In this document: piece after piece, positions 63,100 to 64,000 of the stretch
Numbering within the stretch: position 1 is the first letter of the stretch
Layout of the letters: the number at the start of each line of letters is the position of its first letter
Origin: Francisella sp. SYW-9
GTDB lineage: Bacteria; Pseudomonadota; Gammaproteobacteria; Francisellales; Francisellaceae
Length of the DNA stretch: 64,000 nt
Reading direction: 5' to 3'
NCBI RefSeq assembly: GCF_008711465.1
Contig: NZ_VXKQ01000017.1
Span: forward strand, 1-64,000
Notes under the pieces: generated by a model
The model's input: the letters and a program-made list of their open reading frames with translations, nothing else
Databases searched by the model: none
What the model was told of the DNA's origin: nothing
Made by a program: the position numbers and the translations under genes

Positions 63100-64000
63100 T
63101 TTACTTCACCTTTTTTAAATTTTTTGGCTCCAAGCCAAGCTTGTCCAAGACTTATACCACCATCATTTAGAGGTACTTTTTCTGAGATGTAAACATTAAA
63201 ATATAACTTTTTAAGTTGAGTATAAACCTCGGTTAGTAGTAGCTTATTTTGAAAACATCCACCACTTAGTATTATTGTTTTTATGTTTTTTTGTTGGGCT
63301 GATTTACTAGCCCATTCAACTAAAGCATAAGCTAGAGTGCCGTGCCATAAATTACTAGCTATATATTTATCATTAGCTTTAATAATTTTTTTGAATAGTT
63401 TTTCTAAAACTAACCTATTCTCATCGGATATTTCAAATAGATTTTCTTCAATGATTATTTGGTTAGTTAATGACTCTAATTCAATTGCACCCTGGGCTTC
63501 ATAGCTATTTATATGGCAGATGTTAAGTAGGCTAGAAACAGCGTCAAATAGTCTGCCTATACTCGTAGTTTTTCCTTTTGCTAAAGAGTCATTTTGTAAA
63601 AGTTTGATAAGACTTTCAGCCTGTGGAAATTCTTTGAGATGATTTGGTATATCAAGATCGTATTTATGACATACTGCCAAAGCCATACGCCAAGGCTCTT
63701 TAGCAACTTTGTCTCCACCTATATATTCGATAGGATCTAGCTCACCAATGCGATTAAACTCTAAATTATCAATATCACAATTATAAAGCTCACCGCCTCG
63801 AGCTAAACCATCTTCACCTAAACCAAAACCATCTAGTACGAGACCTATAGCTTGACCTTGCAAATTGTGCTCAGCAATTACAGCTCCAAGATGGGCTTGA
63901 TGATGTTGAATCTGATAAATTGGTAGATTAAACTTTTGCGCAAAATGCGTAGTATAAATATCAGGATGTAAATCACAAGCAATACCATAAAATTTAAGTC
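63090..64000 (-). CDS. hypF: Carbamoyltransferase HypF, C-terminal part (runs off window)
   Basis: The C-terminal 303 codons of HypF, which makes the thiocarbamate used for the cyanide ligands of the hydrogenase iron. The open frame continues to the window edge. Seen are PIYQIQHHQAHLGAVIAEH, GLVLDGFGLGEDG, VAKEPWRMA and IILSGGCFQNKLL of the YrdC/Kae1-like C-terminal domains. The acylphosphatase and zinc-finger N-terminus lies to the right, beyond the window. It is the first visible gene of the operon. Confidence 0.93.
   Translation of the reverse strand, partial: LKFYGIACDLHPDIYTTHFAQKFNLPIYQIQHHQAHLGAVIAEHNLQGQAIGLVLDGFGLGEDGLARGGELYNCDIDNLEFNRIGELDPIEYIGGDKVAKEPWRMALAVCHKYDLDIPNHLKEFPQAESLIKLLQNDSLAKGKTTSIGRLFDAVSSLLNICHINSYEAQGAIELESLTNQIIIEENLFEISDENRLVLEKLFKKIIKANDKYIASNLWHGTLAYALVEWASKSAQQKNIKTIILSGGCFQNKLLLTEVYTQLKKLYFNVYISEKVPLNDGGISLGQAWLGAKKFKKGEVKCV

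Overview
The window reads as a chromosomal segment of a gammaproteobacterium of the genus Francisella. It is AT-rich and uses TTG and GTG starts alongside ATG. DnaA, the beta clamp and the order dnaA-dnaN-MFS-APC permease-ZntB match what I recall of the Francisella core genome, and the tmRNA tag ends in ...NFAAVAKAA. Genus placement comes from recognition, not from a search. The accessory content (three LuxR regulators, a spike-like protein, a group 3b hydrogenase) suggests an environmental rather than a host-restricted lineage; that is inference.

Layout. 1-3.8 kb is accessory: the 3' part of a protein with 21-residue repeats and a VgrG/gp5-like beta-helix end, then three tandem PAS-LuxR regulator genes with nearly identical leaders. 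4-9.3 kb holds a bicupin protein, a TauE/SafE permease, an unknown membrane-anchored protein and pepN. 9.4-16.5 kb has an Hsp20 gene and, on the minus strand, an extended trp operon: trpR-trpE-trpG-trpD-msrA-HD protein-GyrI-like protein-trpCF. 16.8-21.6 kb is the origin region: tRNA-Asp and tRNA-Thr with a strong promoter, rng, a DnaA-box-rich oriC candidate, dnaA and dnaN.

21.7-33.1 kb carries transporters (MHS-type MFS, APC, ZntB, DMT, Bcr/CflA, SdaC-like), a His/Cys-rich lipoprotein, a short Coq4-like protein, a frameshifted Cys-rich membrane protein, a small lipoprotein, queH, a small-ORF cluster and tmRNA. 33.2-56.5 kb contains most of de novo pyrimidine synthesis (pyrB, carB, carA, pyrC, pyrF and a short pyrD) as separate units. 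Between them lie secreted enzymes (acid phosphatase, Ntn amidase, chorismate mutase), a DUF481 protein, a VOC protein, two LysR regulators, an HlyD/FUSC efflux pair and a SOUL lipoprotein. 56.7 kb to the right edge is one compact minus-strand operon, hypF-hypC-hypD-hypE-hydB-hydG-hydD-hydA, for a cytoplasmic NAD(P)-linked group 3b [NiFe] hydrogenase. hypF runs off the window.

CarAB, PyrB, PyrC, PyrD and PyrF cover every UMP step except PyrE. TrpE/G/D/CF give chorismate to indole-glycerol phosphate, with no trpAB here and TrpR in the same operon. HypCDEF would build the metal centre of the hydrogenase encoded just downstream. Small palindromic repeats punctuate the 34-57 kb half: one 66-bp twin hairpin between pyrB and carB, and a three-copy family with TGTAGTGA ends, two of them between convergent genes.
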